Shown here piece after piece: positions 5,818-6,631 of a stretch of 6,631 nt of DNA. Within the stretch, counting starts at the first letter, position 1, and every line of letters begins with the position of its first letter. Position numbers and translations under genes: made by a program. A model generated the notes under the pieces. That model was not told the DNA's origin and made no database searches. It saw nothing but the letters and a program-made list of their open reading frames with translations. This DNA comes from Alphaproteobacteria bacterium UBA6544 (GTDB lineage Bacteria > Pseudomonadota > Alphaproteobacteria > UBA8366). Location: positions 1 through 6,631 of the forward strand of contig DJKK01000081.1 of the NCBI GenBank assembly GCA_002434595.1, given 5' to 3'.

Positions 5818-6631
5818 CAATCCCGTGCTGACGGCAGGCAGCGGTGACCGTATTTGCCAATAGGCACGCGATTGTCATCGGCCCGACACCACCGGGCACC
5901 GGGGTGATGGCGCCGGCCACGGCTTTCGCTTCGGCGAAGGCGACATCGCCGACCAGGCGCGTCTTGCCCTCTTCACCCGGTTTCGGCACGCGATTGATAC
6001 CGACATCGATCACAATCGCACCCGGTTTGACCCAGTCACCGCGCACCATTTCGGCCCGACCGACAGCGGCGACCAGAATATCCGCCCGGCGGCAGACCTC
6101 CGGAAGGTCCGCCGTCCGTGAGTGGCAGATCGTGACTGTGCAGTTGGCGTCGAGCAGCAAATGCGCCATCGGTTTGCCGACGATGTTGGAGCGGCCGATG
6201 ATCACCGCCTCCTTTCCCGAGAGGTCGCCCATCCGGTCCTTCAGCATCATCAGACAGCCAAGCGGGGTGCAGGGCACCATGGGGTCTCCGCCAGTTGCGA
6301 GCCGGCCCGTGTTAACTACATGAAACCCGTCCGCATCCTTATCAGGCGAGATGGCATCGATGACAGCCTGTTCATCGATCTGATCGGGTAGAGGCAGTTG
6401 GACCAAGATGCCGTGGACGGCATCATCCCCATTCAATGTACCGATAAGGGCAAGCAGCTCTTCTTGTTCGGTATCCATCGGCAGGACGTGCTCAAACCCG
6501 TTCATGCCCGCTTTGACCGTCGCCTTATTCTTGTTGCGGACATAGACCTCGCTCGCGGGATCCTCACCTACGAGCACCACTGCAAGGCCTGGTGTCAAAC
6601 CGTGGTCCGACTTCATTTCACTCACCGCGTC
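5801..6631 (-). CDS. folD: Bifunctional methylenetetrahydrofolate dehydrogenase / methenyltetrahydrofolate cyclohydrolase FolD (5' end outside window)
   Basis: Oxidises 5,10-methylene-THF with NADP+ to methenyl-THF and hydrolyses that to 10-formyl-THF, supplying one-carbon units for purines and formyl-Met-tRNA in the cytoplasm. The frame is open to the right edge (276 residues visible); the GTG at 6623-6625 is probably internal, since the family has roughly 20 more N-terminal residues. Numbering from that codon, PASEVYVRNKNKA (23-35) holds the conserved Tyr28 and catalytic Lys32; QLPLP (76-80), DKDADGFH (95-102), PCTPLGCL (118-125), GRSNIVGKP (144-152, NADP-binding), GDVAF and PGGVGPMTI (244-252) follow in the expected order. 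No lesion is seen. Its TAG stop (complement of 5801-5803) shares bases with the convergent transporter stop. Confidence 0.97.
   Translation of the reverse strand, partial: DAVSEMKSDHGLTPGLAVVLVGEDPASEVYVRNKNKATVKAGMNGFEHVLPMDTEQEELLALIGTLNGDDAVHGILVQLPLPDQIDEQAVIDAISPDKDADGFHVVNTGRLATGGDPMVPCTPLGCLMMLKDRMGDLSGKEAVIIGRSNIVGKPMAHLLLDANCTVTICHSRTADLPEVCRRADILVAAVGRAEMVRGDWVKPGAIVIDVGINRVPKPGEEGKTRLVGDVAFAEAKAVAGAITPVPGGVGPMTIACLLANTVTAACRQHGIAPPEF

Noticed and set aside
4961..5863. A 300-codon plus-strand open frame and a 201-codon minus-strand frame at 4996-5601
   Set aside because: Both lie over the transporter gene, are extremely arginine-rich and lack any domain pattern; they are by-products of GC-rich coding sequence.

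Overview
The window reads as ordinary bacterial chromosome, most likely alphaproteobacterial. That rests on the wording of the RlmN, ArgG and FolD proteins and on the GC-rich codon use of the right two thirds; it is inference, not a database result. No RNA genes, CRISPR arrays, insertion sequences or phage genes were seen.

Layout, left to right: (1) the 3' part of rlmN (+), cut by the left edge; (2) about 470 bases with no convincing gene; (3) a fold-type III PLP enzyme of the D-serine dehydratase / D-threonine aldolase family on the minus strand; (4) a short divergent intergenic region carrying a good sigma-70-type promoter for argG; (5) argG (+); (6) convergent with argG, an NnrU-family membrane protein gene (-) whose reading frame is broken by two in-frame stop codons; (7) divergent from it, a two-gene (+) unit of a DUF3253 protein and a YbfB/YjiJ-type MFS transporter, overlapping by 4 bases; (8) folD (-), convergent with the transporter gene, overlapping its stop codon, and cut by the right edge.

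Functionally this is a mix of housekeeping genes (tRNA/rRNA methylation, arginine synthesis, one-carbon folate metabolism) and accessory metabolic or membrane genes. The genes do not form one pathway. The left third (rlmN, the gap, the PLP enzyme) has clearly lower GC in most hand-counted lines than the argG-to-folD part, with the change falling close to the argG promoter.

The most solid unexpected observation is the decayed NnrU-family gene: its N-terminal coding sequence is still readable upstream of the longest open frame, interrupted only by a TAG and a TAA. I found no evidence for a novel multi-gene system here.
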